From Erwinia persicina NBRC 102418 (lineage in GTDB: Bacteria; Pseudomonadota; Gammaproteobacteria; Enterobacterales; Enterobacteriaceae), in contig NZ_BCTN01000014.1 in the NCBI RefSeq assembly GCF_001571305.1, positions 1-64,000 of the forward strand: a stretch of DNA of 64,000 bases. The letters are read 5' to 3'. Shown here piece by piece: positions 21,539-34,174 of this stretch; the stretch's first letter is position 1; every line of letters begins with the position of its first letter. A program made the translations under genes and the position numbers. Below the pieces are notes generated by a model. The model was not told the origin of the DNA. It worked only from the letters and a program-made list of their open reading frames with translations, and did not search any database.

Positions 21539-21856
21539 ATGGCTGAGTGGAACGGCGAATATATCAGCCCTTACGCTGAACACGGTAAGAAGAGCGAGCA
21601 GGTTAAAAAAATCACGGTATCCATTCCGTTGAAAGTACTGAAAATTTTGACCGATGAGCGCACACGCCGCCAGGTTAATAACTTGCGTCATGCCACCAAC
21701 AGCGAACTGCTGTGCGAAGCATTTCTGCATGCATTTACCGGCCAGCCTCTGCCGGATGATGTCGATCTGCGTAAAGAACGCAGTGACGAAATTCCCGAAG
21801 AAGCGAAAGCGATCATGCGCGAAATGGGCGTCGATCCTGATACCTGGGAATACTAG
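21539..21856 (+). CDS. metJ: MetJ, methionine regulon repressor
   Basis: Ribbon-helix-helix repressor using S-adenosylmethionine as corepressor. 105 residues, same as E. coli. The DNA-contact beta strand is in [18 protein letters not shown] (about residues 23-40), followed by [20 protein letters not shown]. It is divergent from metB, with the met boxes between them. Start ATG at 21539 follows AAGGTAG. Confidence 0.98.
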   Translation: MAEWNGEYISPYAEHGKKSEQVKKITVSIPLKVLKILTDERTRRQVNNLRHATNSELLCEAFLHAFTGQPLPDDVDLRKERSDEIPEEAKAIMREMGVDPDTWEY

Positions 21857-22257
21857 GCGGTCAACAATTCGGTTATCCGGTCGGGCACCTGATTCAGTCA
21901 CGGGTGCCCGGCCTGACCAGACGGCCAGAGGGTCACGATCGCCTGCGCTGTCCCTCTCTTCCCCATTTCCGTTACGATGCGTTCTCAGACCCGATCCTCA
22001 CCGGCAGCATTGCCCTGCCCATCGCCCGCCACTTGAAACGCTCACGCACTGACCTGTTCGCAGGCAGGTAGCGCCCGATATCACCCTCCGCCTTTTACCC
22101 GCACCGGTTCCGCCTGACGGCGATCCTGATAACGCTGAGTAAGCTGCCGATACAGTTCACCTGCCAGCCGGTGACAAGGCGTAAAAATAGCGTAACTCGG
22201 GGTCAGCGACGGGGGCAATGTGCTCAGGCACGCCACCGTACCCTGAATTGCAGGCAT
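21857..22257. other. 401-nt region between metJ and the rpmE terminator, no recognised gene
   Basis: A GGGCACC/GGTGCCC hairpin (about 21883-21910) may terminate metJ. After that I see only short open frames: one on the plus strand ending near 22071 and one on the minus strand over 22081-22254. Neither has a ribosome-binding site or a recognisable product. In E. coli the lipid-hydrolase-like gene yiiX lies here; I find no trace of it. Confidence 0.5.
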
Positions 22258-22286
22258 AAAAAAACCCAGCCGAAGCTGGGTTTTTT
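22258..22286 (-). terminator. Intrinsic terminator of rpmE
   Basis: AAAACCCAGC and GCTGGGTTTT form a 10-bp stem with a CGAA/TTCG tetraloop, followed by a T run on the minus strand. It ends 20 nt past the rpmE stop. Confidence 0.92.
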
Positions 22287-22305
22287 CTGACATCTTACAG
22301 GGTGC

Positions 22306-22518
22306 TTATTTAGCGCCTGGGATGCTGAAACGCTTGTTGAAGCGATCCACACGACCACCGCTTGCAACATCACGCTGCTTACCGGTATAGAACGGGTGGC
22401 AGTTGCCACACACGTCCAGGTTCAGGTCGCGACCCACGGTAGAGCGGGTTTTGATTTCGTTACCGCAAGAACATTTAGCAGTAACTTCGGTGTAATTTGG
22501 GTGAATACCTTTTTTCAT
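22306..22518 (-). CDS. rpmE: 50S ribosomal protein L31 (zinc form) RpmE
   Basis: 70 residues. It carries the four zinc ligands C16-x-C18 and C37-x-x-C40, so it is the zinc-binding form rather than the zinc-independent paralogue YkgM. The N-terminus [12 protein letters not shown] matches E. coli. Divergent from priA. A good ribosome-binding site (GAGG) precedes the ATG. Confidence 0.98.
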   Translation of the reverse strand: MKKGIHPNYTEVTAKCSCGNEIKTRSTVGRDLNLDVCGNCHPFYTGKQRDVASGGRVDRFNKRFSIPGAK

Positions 22519-22599
22519 GGGAAAACCTCAGTTAAGGCCGTGTCGCTCTCCCGCGCCAGGATAATTCCTGCACCGGCACCACACGAAGATTAATATTAA

Positions 22600-24933
<2,334 letters not shown>

Positions 24934-25019
24934 GGCGTAATCGTTTGCATGGCAAAGATGCGCATTGGATCGAAAAAAGTCGCACAAGTCACAATTTTTA
25001 TGCAAATTAAGTAACAGGC

Positions 25020-25048
25020 CCCCCGCTTATCTGTTAAGAATGCGGGGG
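25020..25048 (+). terminator. Hairpin downstream of priA
   Basis: CCCCCGC (25020-25026) pairs with GCGGGGG (25042-25048) with a 15-nt loop, 87 nt after priA. The following TTGGGGTTATTC is a poor T run. The adjacent sequence also contains ATGCAAACGATTACG on the minus strand (near 24944), which resembles a LacI-family (PurR-like) operator at about 12 of 16 positions. Confidence 0.4.
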
Positions 25049-25145
25049 TTGGGGTTATTCGCAGCGGACGCGATAACCTCTGGTACCGGATAAAAATTGT
25101 CATTCGTTGTTCAGGTCAGCGCAGACTGGCGTGAGGAGAAAAGCA

Positions 25146-26182
25146 TTGGAGCACAATCAAGAGTCAACCGTAGCGACCATGAAGGACGTGGCTGAGAAAG
25201 CAGGCGTATCAACGGCAACGGTCTCCCGCGCCCTGATGAATCCTGAAAAGGTCTCTCCGCCACGCGCTACAAAGTTGAACAGGCGGTGATTGCCGTTGGC
25301 TACTCCCCGCATTCCATGACGCGCAGCGCCCGGCGCAGCGAATCACGTACCGTGCTGGTGATTGTGCCGGACATCTGCGATCCCTTTTTCAGTGAAATCA
25401 TTCGCGGCATTGAAGTGGTGGCTGCGGCGGAAGGTTATCTGGTGCTTATCGGCGATTGCGCACACCAGAATCAGCAGGAGAAATCATTCCTGAACCTGAT
25501 GCTGACCCGTCAGATCGATGGCATGGTACTGCTGGGTTCCAATGTACCGTTTGAAACCGGTGTGGAAGAACAACGCAATCTGCCGCCCATGGTGATGGCG
25601 AATGAGTTCTCGCCGGAGCTGGAGCTGCCAACGGTTCATATTGATAACCTGACCGCCGCCTTTGAAGCGGTTAATCATCTGCAAAAACTCGGCCATCGAC
25701 GCATTGCCTGCATTTCAGGCCCGGAAGAGATGCCGTTATGCCAGTATCGCCTCCAGGGGTACATTCAGGCGCTGCGCCGCCACGGGATGACCGTCGACCC
25801 AACCTATATTGTGCGGGGTGACTTCACCTTCGATGCCGGTTCCCAGGCGATGAAGCACCTGATGACGCTTCCCAGGCCACCCGATGCCTTATTCTGCCAC
25901 AGCGATATCATCGCGCTGGGTGCCATGTCGCAGGCAAAGAATATGGGTTTGCGGGTACCTAAAGATCTGTCCATTATCGGTTTTGATGATATCGAACTGT
26001 CCCGCTACAGCGATCCACAATTAACCACGGTGGCTCAACCGCGTTTCAACATCGGTCGTGAAGCAATGCTACTCTTGCTGGAGCAGCTCCAGGGCCGGAT
26101 GGTGAGTAACGGTTCACGTCTGCTGGATTTTGAGCTGAAAATCCGTGGCAGCACGGCTCCCTCGCTACGTGATGAGTACTGA
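25146..26182 (+). pseudogene. cytR: cytR (LacI-family nucleoside regulator), frameshifted
   Basis: CytR represses nucleoside uptake and catabolism genes together with CRP. The likely start is TTG 25146 after GAGGAG. The N-terminal helix-turn-helix reads MKDVAEKAGVSTATVSRALM and is intact through PEKVS, after which the frame meets a stop at 25287-25289 (47 residues). From 25259 the next frame resumes the family exactly (ATRYKVEQAVIAVGYSPH, then ESRTVLVIVPDICDPFFSEI) and runs to 26182 with no further damage. One base is missing around 25257-25259 (CCGCC where CCGGCC or similar is expected). This is either a recent mutation or a sequencing error. As written, no full CytR is made. Confidence 0.85.
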
Positions 26183-26354
26183 CGGGCCGGTCAGAACAAC
26201 CCGCAGGCGCTCCTGTGGATAAATCAGTGGATTCTTAGTCATATCGCCGCTGGTCAAACTTCCGGCCCTTCAGTAACATGACGGGCACTCATCGGGCACT
26301 TATCGTCACGCTTACAGCCCGGACTTACCTTCATCGATTATTAGCGGAACGATA

Positions 26355-27272
26355 GTGGCACAAAAAGATTATGTAGGCCGCGGGCGTTCGACAGGGACGC
26401 GCAGCAAAAAGACCAACAGTCGCAGCAAGAAGCGCAGCAGTGGATCATCGGGTGTATCAAAAATCATGATAGTGCTGGCGGTTGCCGTTCTGGTCACCTT
26501 TATTGGTGGGCTGTGGTTTATCGCACATCATAAAAAAGAAGAGACCCCGGTCATTCCGGATCACAAAGCCACCGGTAACGGTCTTCCGCCAAAACCCGAA
26601 GAGCGCTGGCGTTATATTAAAGAGCTGGAAAATCGCCAGCTTGGCGTCCCTTCTCCAACCGAACCCACCTCTGGCGGTGAAGCACATTCGCAGACACAGT
26701 TAACCGACGAGCAGCGTCAGCTTCTTGATCAGATGCAGGCGGATATGCGTCAGCAGCCAACGCAGCTTAATGAAGTGCCATGGAATGAGCAGACGCCGGC
26801 ACAGCGCCAGCAGACCATCCAGCGCCAGCAACAGCAAAGCCAGCAGCTTCAGCAGCAGTCGCGGATGCCGCAGCAGACGCAACGCACGCAGCCACCGGCT
26901 CAGACACAAACGCAGCATACGGCGCCCGTGACCTCGGTAACCCGCGAACCGGTTCGTCAGCCGAAACAGGAAGTGGCTATACCGCCAAAAGTGGAAACCA
27001 AACCTAAGGTTGAAACCAAGCCGAAGGAAGTGGAAAAAGAGAGCGCCCAGCGCTGGATGGTGCAGTGTGGTTCCTTCAAAGGAACCGATCAGGCCGAGTC
27101 CATCCGCGCCCAGTTAGCCTTCGAAGGCTTTGAAAGCCGCATTACCACCGGCGGCGGCTGGAATCGTGTGGTTATTGGTCCTTATAACAGCCGTAGCGCA
27201 GCAGACACAACGTTGAAACGACTGCGTGGGTCTGGCCACTCAAATTGTATTCCTCTTTCCATCGGGGGTTGA
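26355..27272 (+). CDS. ftsN: Cell division protein FtsN
   Basis: Late divisome protein that triggers septal peptidoglycan synthesis. 305 residues. A basic cytoplasmic tail (MAQKDYVGRGRS) precedes a single membrane span (about residues 36-57, MIVLAVAVLVTFIGGLWFI) and a periplasmic essential helix region with PPKPEERWRYIKELENR. A long Gln-rich linker (about 110-200) and a C-terminal SPOR domain (about 228-305, WMVQCGSFKG to NCIPL) follow; SPOR binds denuded glycan. The start is GTG at 26355, as in E. coli. The end of the gene overlaps the heat-shock promoter of hslV. Confidence 0.96.
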   Translation: MAQKDYVGRGRSTGTRSKKTNSRSKKRSSGSSGVSKIMIVLAVAVLVTFIGGLWFIAHHKKEETPVIPDHKATGNGLPPKPEERWRYIKELENRQLGVPSPTEPTSGGEAHSQTQLTDEQRQLLDQMQADMRQQPTQLNEVPWNEQTPAQRQQTIQRQQQQSQQLQQQSRMPQQTQRTQPPAQTQTQHTAPVTSVTREPVRQPKQEVAIPPKVETKPKVETKPKEVEKESAQRWMVQCGSFKGTDQAESIRAQLAFEGFESRITTGGGWNRVVIGPYNSRSAADTTLKRLRGSGHSNCIPLSIGG

Positions 27273-27295
27273 AACCCCTCAAACCTACCCCATAT
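27269..27295 (+). promoter_or_regulatory. Sigma-32 (heat-shock) promoter of hslVU
   Basis: TTGAAA (27269-27274) and CCCCATAT (27288-27295) with a 13-nt spacer match the RpoH consensus. The same arrangement is known upstream of E. coli hslVU. The -35 overlaps the ftsN stop codon. Confidence 0.87.
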
Positions 27296-27310
27296 CTGAT
27301 TGCATCAGTG

Positions 27311-27331
27311 CCCCGCACAAAACGTGCGGGG
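27311..27331 (+). promoter_or_regulatory. Stem-loop in the hslV 5' leader
   Basis: CCCCGCAC (27311-27318) and GTGCGGGG (27324-27331) form a perfect 8-bp stem with loop AAAAC. It begins about 10 nt after the expected transcription start. A stabilising 5' stem-loop is known in E. coli hslVU mRNA; this could also stop ftsN read-through. Confidence 0.65.
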
Positions 27332-27362
27332 TCATCTTCCGACTGCAATAAGGGGTCTGCCC

Positions 27363-27893
27363 GTGACAACAATAGTAAGTGTACGACGCAACGGCCAGGT
27401 AGTAATTGGCGGTGATGGCCAGGCTACCCTCGGCAATACCGTGATGAAGGGCAACGTCAAAAAAGTGCGTCGTCTCTACAATGACAAAGTCATTGCTGGT
27501 TTTGCTGGCGGTACCGCAGATGCCTTCACCCTGTTTGAACTTTTTGAACGCAAGCTGGAAATGCACCAGGGGCACCTGGTCAAAGCGGCTGTAGAGCTGG
27601 CAAAAGACTGGCGTACAGACCGTATGCTGCGCAAACTGGAAGCCCTGCTGGCCGTGGCGGACGAAAATGCCTCGCTGATCATTACTGGTAACGGTGACGT
27701 CATCCAGCCTGAAAACGACTTAATTGCCATCGGTTCGGGTGGCCCATACGCTCAGGCAGCCGCCCGTGCGCTACTGGAAAACACCGATATCGGCGCGCAG
27801 GATATTGTAGAGAAGGCACTGGGTATTGCAGGCGATATCTGCATCTATACCAACCACAATCTCACCATCGAATCACTACCGTCTAAAGCGTAA
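27363..27893 (+). CDS. hslV: HslV (ClpQ) protease subunit
   Basis: Proteasome-like peptidase that pairs with HslU to degrade misfolded proteins and regulators such as SulA. 176 residues with the catalytic threonine right after the initiator ([20 protein letters not shown]) and the conserved [18 protein letters not shown]. The start is GTG at 27363, preceded by AAGGGG. The upstream in-frame ATG at 27300 is before the leader hairpin and is rejected because Thr must be exposed at the N-terminus. Confidence 0.97.
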   Translation: MTTIVSVRRNGQVVIGGDGQATLGNTVMKGNVKKVRRLYNDKVIAGFAGGTADAFTLFELFERKLEMHQGHLVKAAVELAKDWRTDRMLRKLEALLAVADENASLIITGNGDVIQPENDLIAIGSGGPYAQAAARALLENTDIGAQDIVEKALGIAGDICIYTNHNLTIESLPSKA

Positions 27894-27905
27894 GGATCCT
27901 AATTT

Positions 27906-29240
27906 ATGTCTGCTATGACTCCGCGCGAGATTGTCAGCGAACTGAACAGATTTATCATCGGTCAGGATGGTGCCAAGCGCGCCGTTGCTATCGCCCTGCG
28001 CAACCGCTGGCGCCGCATGCAGCTCGACGAGGAGCTGCGCCACGAAGTGACGCCAAAAAACATTCTGATGATCGGCCCGACCGGTGTCGGTAAAACAGAA
28101 ATTGCCCGCCGCCTGGCAAAGCTGGCCAACGCGCCGTTTATCAAAGTGGAAGCCACGAAGTTCACCGAAGTGGGCTATGTTGGAAAAGAGGTGGATTCCA
28201 TTATCCGCGATCTGACCGACTCTGCGCTGAAAATGGTGCGTTCGCAGGCGATTGAGAAAAACCGTTACCGTGCCGAAGAGATGGCAGAAGAACGTGTTCT
28301 CGACGTGCTGATCCCACCGGCCAAAAATAACTGGGGTCAGAACGAAACGGCAGCGGAGCCCTCTGCCGCCCGTCAGTCGTTCCGCAAGAAGCTGCGCGAA
28401 GGCGATCTGGATGACAAAGAGATCGAAATCGATCTGGCAGCGGTATCGGCCAATGGTGTCGAAATCATGGCCCCTCCAGGTATGGAAGAGATGACCAGCC
28501 AGCTGCAGTCAATGTTCCAGAACCTCGGCGGGCAGAAGCAGAAACCGCGCAAGCTGAAAATCAAAGAAGCGATGAAGCTGCTGATTGAAGAAGAAGCGGC
28601 CAAACTGGTCAATCCGGAAGAGCTGAAGCAGGACGCTATCGATGCGGTTGAACAGCACGGCATCGTGTTTATCGACGAGATCGATAAAGTGTGTAAGCGC
28701 GGTGAGTCCTCCGGCCCGGACGTCTCACGCGAAGGTGTTCAGCGCGACCTGCTGCCGCTGGTCGAAGGCTGTACCGTCTCAACCAAGCACGGCATGGTGA
28801 AAACGGACCATATTCTGTTTATCGCATCGGGTGCATTCCAGGTCGCCAGCCCGTCAGACCTGATCCCGGAATTGCAGGGTCGTTTGCCCATTCGCGTTGA
28901 ACTACAGGCACTGACCACTCACGATTTCGAGCGCATCCTGACAGAGCCAAGCGCATCCATCACCGTGCAATACAAAGCACTGATGAACACCGAAGGCGTG
29001 GAGATCAACTTCACTCCTGATGGCATCAGTAAAATTGCCGCCGCCGCCTGGCAGGTGAACGAGACCGCTGAGAACATCGGCGCACGCCGCCTGCACACGG
29101 TGCTGGAGCGCCTGATGGAGGAGATTTCCTACGACGCCAGCGATCTTAACGGTCAGTCGTTCACGATCGACGCCGATTACGTGAGCAAACATCTGGATGA
29201 ACTGGTCGCAGACGAAGACCTCAGTCGCTTCATTCTGTAA
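27906..29240 (+). CDS. hslU: HslU (ClpY) ATPase subunit
   Basis: AAA+ unfoldase that feeds substrates to HslV. 444 residues. Walker [15 protein letters not shown] and Walker [14 protein letters not shown] are intact, with the inserted I domain between them (about 110-240), and the C-terminal tail EDLSRFIL that docks into HslV. It starts 12 nt after hslV and shares its heat-shock promoter. Confidence 0.98.
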   Translation: MSAMTPREIVSELNRFIIGQDGAKRAVAIALRNRWRRMQLDEELRHEVTPKNILMIGPTGVGKTEIARRLAKLANAPFIKVEATKFTEVGYVGKEVDSIIRDLTDSALKMVRSQAIEKNRYRAEEMAEERVLDVLIPPAKNNWGQNETAAEPSAARQSFRKKLREGDLDDKEIEIDLAAVSANGVEIMAPPGMEEMTSQLQSMFQNLGGQKQKPRKLKIKEAMKLLIEEEAAKLVNPEELKQDAIDAVEQHGIVFIDEIDKVCKRGESSGPDVSREGVQRDLLPLVEGCTVSTKHGMVKTDHILFIASGAFQVASPSDLIPELQGRLPIRVELQALTTHDFERILTEPSASITVQYKALMNTEGVEINFTPDGISKIAAAAWQVNETAENIGARRLHTVLERLMEEISYDASDLNGQSFTIDADYVSKHLDELVADEDLSRFIL

Positions 29241-29255
29241 ATCGCTATCCACGAT

Positions 29256-29283
29256 AAAAAGGAGGCTCCGGCCTCCTTTTTTT
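29256..29283 (+). terminator. Intrinsic terminator of hslVU
   Basis: AAGGAGGC and GCCTCCTT with a TCCG loop, followed by a run of seven T, 15 nt after the hslU stop. Confidence 0.92.
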
Positions 29284-29406
29284 ATGCGCTCACACTATCC
29301 TTGACCAGGATTAACACCTGTCGCAGGAAAGCACCCTACCATAATGCAGATATCGTGCTGGCACCGGCCACACGCCACCTGAAGCCGATCGGAGACGCTA
29401 TCTGTT

Positions 29407-30333
29407 ATGGAACATAGCCAACGGGTTTCCTCACTCTCAATGCCCCGGGCCTGGCTGGAAAGTTTGCGTCTGCGCACGCTGCCGCTGGCCTGTGCTTCCA
29501 TTATTACCGGTAGTGCGCTGGCCTGGCATCAGGGGCATTTTGATCCCGCCATTGCCCTGCTGGCATTGCTGACCACCATTCTGCTGCAGATCCTTTCTAA
29601 CCTGGCCAATGACTACGGTGATGCGTTGAAAGGTAGCGATACTCCTCAGCGTATTGGTCCGTTGCGCGGAATGCAGAAAGGGGCGATCAGTCAGGCACAG
29701 ATGCGTATCGCCCTGCTACTGACCGTCGCAGTGACCACCGCCAGTGGCCTGCTGCTGATCCTGCGGGCATGCCAGTCACCCGCCGACATTGTTGGATTTG
29801 TAGTGATGGGCGCGCTGGCAATGGTCGCTGCCATCGCCTATACCGTGGGGAAAAAGCCCTACGGTTATCTTGGGCTGGGAGACCTGTCAGTAATGATCTT
29901 CTTTGGCTGGCTGGGCGTCACTGGCAGCAACTACCTGCAGACCCACCAGCTCGATATGCTGCTGCTGCTTCCCGCCACTGGCTGTGGTTTGCTGGCGACA
30001 GCAGTGCTTAACGTGAATAATTTGCGTGATATCGACAGTGACCGGGAGAATGGTAAGTTCACCCTGGCCGTACGTCTGGGCGCGCGGCGTGCACGGCATT
30101 ACCATGCCGGGTTGCTGCTGATCGCTCTGGCCTGCTTCGCGATCTACAGCAGCGTTGCCGGGCTGCGTCTGCCGGGCTGGCTGTTCCTGCTGGCAACGCC
30201 GCTTCTCTGGCAGCAGGGGCGTTATATTTTGCGTGAAACCAGCGCGCTGGCTATGCGTCCAATGCTGGAAAAAACCGTTAAATTGGCGCTGTTAATCAAT
30301 GTGCTTTTCGCGGCAGGACTGCTGCTCAGTTAA
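29407..30333 (+). CDS. menA: 1,4-dihydroxy-2-naphthoate prenyltransferase MenA
   Basis: Inner-membrane UbiA-family enzyme that attaches the octaprenyl chain in menaquinone synthesis. 308 residues with about eight membrane spans. The two Asp-rich substrate motifs are NLANDYGDALKGSD (about residues 65-78) and NNLRDIDSDRENGK (about 205-218). Same neighbours as in E. coli: downstream of hslVU, upstream of rraA. Confidence 0.96.
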   Translation: MEHSQRVSSLSMPRAWLESLRLRTLPLACASIITGSALAWHQGHFDPAIALLALLTTILLQILSNLANDYGDALKGSDTPQRIGPLRGMQKGAISQAQMRIALLLTVAVTTASGLLLILRACQSPADIVGFVVMGALAMVAAIAYTVGKKPYGYLGLGDLSVMIFFGWLGVTGSNYLQTHQLDMLLLLPATGCGLLATAVLNVNNLRDIDSDRENGKFTLAVRLGARRARHYHAGLLLIALACFAIYSSVAGLRLPGWLFLLATPLLWQQGRYILRETSALAMRPMLEKTVKLALLINVLFAAGLLLS

Positions 30334-30439
30334 ACGCGATGTGCTTGACCCATCGCAACTTTTAACAATTGATGATTTTGCCAACAGCCCCCTTTAAGCG
30401 ATATACTTACCTCCCCTGTGGCAAACAGACGAAACCCCT

Positions 30440-30925
30440 ATGAAATACGATACGTCAGAACTGTGCGACATCTATCATGAAGATGTGAATGTCGTTGAAC
30501 CGCTTTTCTCAAACTTTGGTGGGCGCACCTCGTTTGGCGGGCAAATCACCACGGTAAAATGTTTCGAGGACAACGGGCTGCTCTATGATTTGCTGGAGGA
30601 GAACGGCCGTGGCCGCGTGTTACTGGTGGACGGTGGCGGTTCGGTACGCCGTGCGCTGGTGGATGCTGCGCTGGCCAGGATCGCGCTGCAAAACGAGTGG
30701 GAAGGCATTGTGGTGTATGGTTCTGTGCGTCAGGTTGACGATCTGGAGGAGCTGGACATCGGTATCCAGGCCATCGCCGCCATTCCTGCGGGTGCCGCGG
30801 GTGAAGGCATTGGCGAGAGCGACGTGCGGGTGAACTTTGGCGGTGTGACCTTCTTTTCCGGCGACCATCTTTATGCCGATAACACCGGGATGATCCTCTC
30901 GGAAGATCCGCTCGACATCGAATAA
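30440..30925 (+). CDS. rraA: RraA, regulator of ribonuclease E activity
   Basis: Trimeric protein that binds the RNase E C-terminal region and slows mRNA decay. 161 residues, same length as E. coli, with the [18 protein letters not shown] and [14 protein letters not shown] blocks. The start ATG at 30440 is preceded by an unremarkable site (GAAACCCCT). It sits 106 nt after menA and is followed by its own terminator. Confidence 0.97.
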   Translation: MKYDTSELCDIYHEDVNVVEPLFSNFGGRTSFGGQITTVKCFEDNGLLYDLLEENGRGRVLLVDGGGSVRRALVDAALARIALQNEWEGIVVYGSVRQVDDLEELDIGIQAIAAIPAGAAGEGIGESDVRVNFGGVTFFSGDHLYADNTGMILSEDPLDIE

Positions 30926-30936
30926 AAACGAACACC

Positions 30937-30965
30937 AAAAAAGGGGTGCCTTCGGCACCCGTTTT
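30937..30965 (+). terminator. Intrinsic terminator of rraA (and possibly zapB)
   Basis: GGGTGCC and GGCACCC with a TTC loop, flanked by A6 upstream and GTTTT downstream, so it can work in both directions between the convergent rraA and zapB. Confidence 0.88.
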
Positions 30966-31000
30966 CTGCTTGCTTCCTGCTTTTTACGCCAGGCGCAGCA

Positions 31001-31240
31001 TTACACCTCTTCCATTTTTCCCAGCAAAGCCCGCAGACGCTCCTGCCAGACATGCTGTTCTTCCTTCAACTGCTGATTTTCACGCACCAGCGCATCGCTG
31101 CTGCCGGCGGCCTGCTGAACCTGCTGGTTCAGATGACCGTTTTGTTCTTTAAGCTCTTCGATTTCCATCTGCAACAGCGTGATGGTATCAATCGCCTGCT
31201 GCACTTTTGCTTCCAGTTTCTCGAATACTTCAAATGACAT
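31001..31240 (-). CDS. zapB: Cell division factor ZapB
   Basis: Small cytoplasmic coiled coil that stabilises the FtsZ ring through ZapA and links it to MatP. 79 residues, coiled coil along almost the whole length ([20 protein letters not shown], ending [10 protein letters not shown]). Start ATG at 31240 with AGGAGAGG upstream. Confidence 0.96.
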   Translation of the reverse strand: MSFEVFEKLEAKVQQAIDTITLLQMEIEELKEQNGHLNQQVQQAAGSSDALVRENQQLKEEQHVWQERLRALLGKMEEV

Positions 31241-31535
31241 GTCTGTAACCTCTCCTAATCGCAGCGCGTTGATGATGCTAGCCGCAGGGGTGAGGAATGA
31301 ACCGGCATTCCGCGGATAACAACGATGCTTCGATTGTAAGTAGAGCGACAGCTCAAGTCCAGCAACGAACCTTTACAGGGCGCAGTCTGTAACAATTTTC
31401 AGCCTATACCTGGTTTACGCAACACCCGTGAGGGCGGATTGTAAGGGGTGGGTTAAAAAATTGAACATTTCATACGCGATTAAACGCGCATCTGGGGGTT
31501 TTCGGAAGGCCAAAAGACGCGAAAACGCTCATTTT

Positions 31536-31596
31536 TATGACACAGAACACAAATATTGAGTTCGCTATTTCTCGTTTATGCTCGTTAACGATAAAT
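31536..31596 (+). promoter_or_regulatory. Putative CRP and GlpR sites upstream of glpF
   Basis: TATGACACAGAACACA (31536-31551) fits a CRP site at 4 of 5 positions in each half. TATGCTCGTTAACGATAAAT (31577-31596) fits the GlpR operator at about 14 of 20, and a weaker copy lies at 31554-31573. This matches E. coli glpFKX control by glycerol-3-phosphate and cAMP. The remainder of the 446-nt zapB-glpF gap shows no gene. Confidence 0.5.
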
Positions 31597-31686
31597 TCAC
31601 ATCAGCCCTACATAAGATTGGGCTGGTTCACGGATGAAACAAAACTAAGACCGTTGACAATTAACCTCGCCTTCAGGAATTTCATC

Positions 31687-32529
31687 ATGAGTCATGCTAC
31701 AAGCACGCTTAAAGGGCAGTGCATCGCTGAGTTTCTCGGCACTGCCACGATCATCTTTTTTGGTGCTGGCTGTGTCGCCGCCATGAAAGTCGCCGGAGCC
31801 AGCTTCGGCCTGTGGGAAATCAGCATCGTCTGGGGTCTTGCCGTAGCAATGGCCGTGTATCTCACCGCCGGTATTTCCGGGGCGCACCTCAATCCCGCCG
31901 TCAGCGTTGCCCTCTGGCTGTTCGCCAACTTCGAAGGCCGTAAGGTGTTGCCTTACGCCATCGCTCAGGTTGCTGGCGCATTCTGCTCCGCTGCGCTGGT
32001 TTATGGCCTGTACCATAACCTTTTCCTCGACTACGAACAGACACATCATATGGTGCGCGGCAGCGTGGAAAGCCTCGACCTTGCAGGTATCTTCTCCACC
32101 TACCCTAACCCCCATATCGGCGTAGGCCAGGCCTTCCTTGTCGAAATGGTGATCACCGCGATCATGATGGCGCTGATTATGGCGCTGACCGATGACGGTA
32201 ACGGCCTGCCGCGTGGCCCGATGGCCCCGCTGCTGATCGGTTTTCTGATCGCGATTATCGGTGCCGCAATGGGTCCACTGACCGGCTTCGCCCTTAACCC
32301 GGCGCGTGATTTCGGACCAAAACTATTCGCCTGGCTGGCTGGCTGGGGTAATGTTGCCTTCACCGGGGCCCGCGATATTCCTTACTTCCTTGTTCCGATT
32401 TTTGGCCCGCTGGTCGGTGCAAGCCTCGGCGCCTTTGGCTACCGTGTCCTGATTGCCAACAACCTTCCCGGCAAGGTTGTGGAGAAACAGGAAAAATCAG
32501 CACCGCGTGCCGCACAGCGTAAAGCGTAA
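31687..32529 (+). CDS. glpF: Glycerol facilitator GlpF
   Basis: Aquaglyceroporin that lets glycerol cross the inner membrane. 280 residues, six membrane spans, and the two pore NPA motifs HLNPAVSVALW and ALNPARDFGPK. The latter has the Asp after NPAR typical of glycerol channels. Start at 31687 (MSHATSTLKGQCIAEF) by alignment, with AGGAATT upstream; the frame is open to 31537 across the operator. First gene of glpFKX. Confidence 0.98.
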   Translation: MSHATSTLKGQCIAEFLGTATIIFFGAGCVAAMKVAGASFGLWEISIVWGLAVAMAVYLTAGISGAHLNPAVSVALWLFANFEGRKVLPYAIAQVAGAFCSAALVYGLYHNLFLDYEQTHHMVRGSVESLDLAGIFSTYPNPHIGVGQAFLVEMVITAIMMALIMALTDDGNGLPRGPMAPLLIGFLIAIIGAAMGPLTGFALNPARDFGPKLFAWLAGWGNVAFTGARDIPYFLVPIFGPLVGASLGAFGYRVLIANNLPGKVVEKQEKSAPRAAQRKA

Positions 32530-34077
<1,548 letters not shown>

Positions 34078-34085
34078 ACGCCCCA

Positions 34086-34109
34086 ACCCGTGGTCGCCTG
34101 ACCACGGGT
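34086..34109 (+). terminator. Hairpin between glpK and glpX
   Basis: ACCCGTGGTC and GACCACGGGT form a perfect 10-bp stem with a GCCT loop, 8 nt after glpK. There is no T run, so it may be a partial terminator or an mRNA 3'-end stabiliser inside the operon. Confidence 0.55.
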
Positions 34110-34174
34110 ATCTCCCTTCCCCCCTCCGCTCGCTGTGATAAACTTCCCGCCTCATTACTTTCCCGAGGCATGTC

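Noticed and set aside
22081-22254. Small minus-strand open frame after the rpmE terminator
   Set aside because: The codon use looks plausible, but its first ATG follows the terminator T run directly, with no ribosome-binding site, and I recognise no product.
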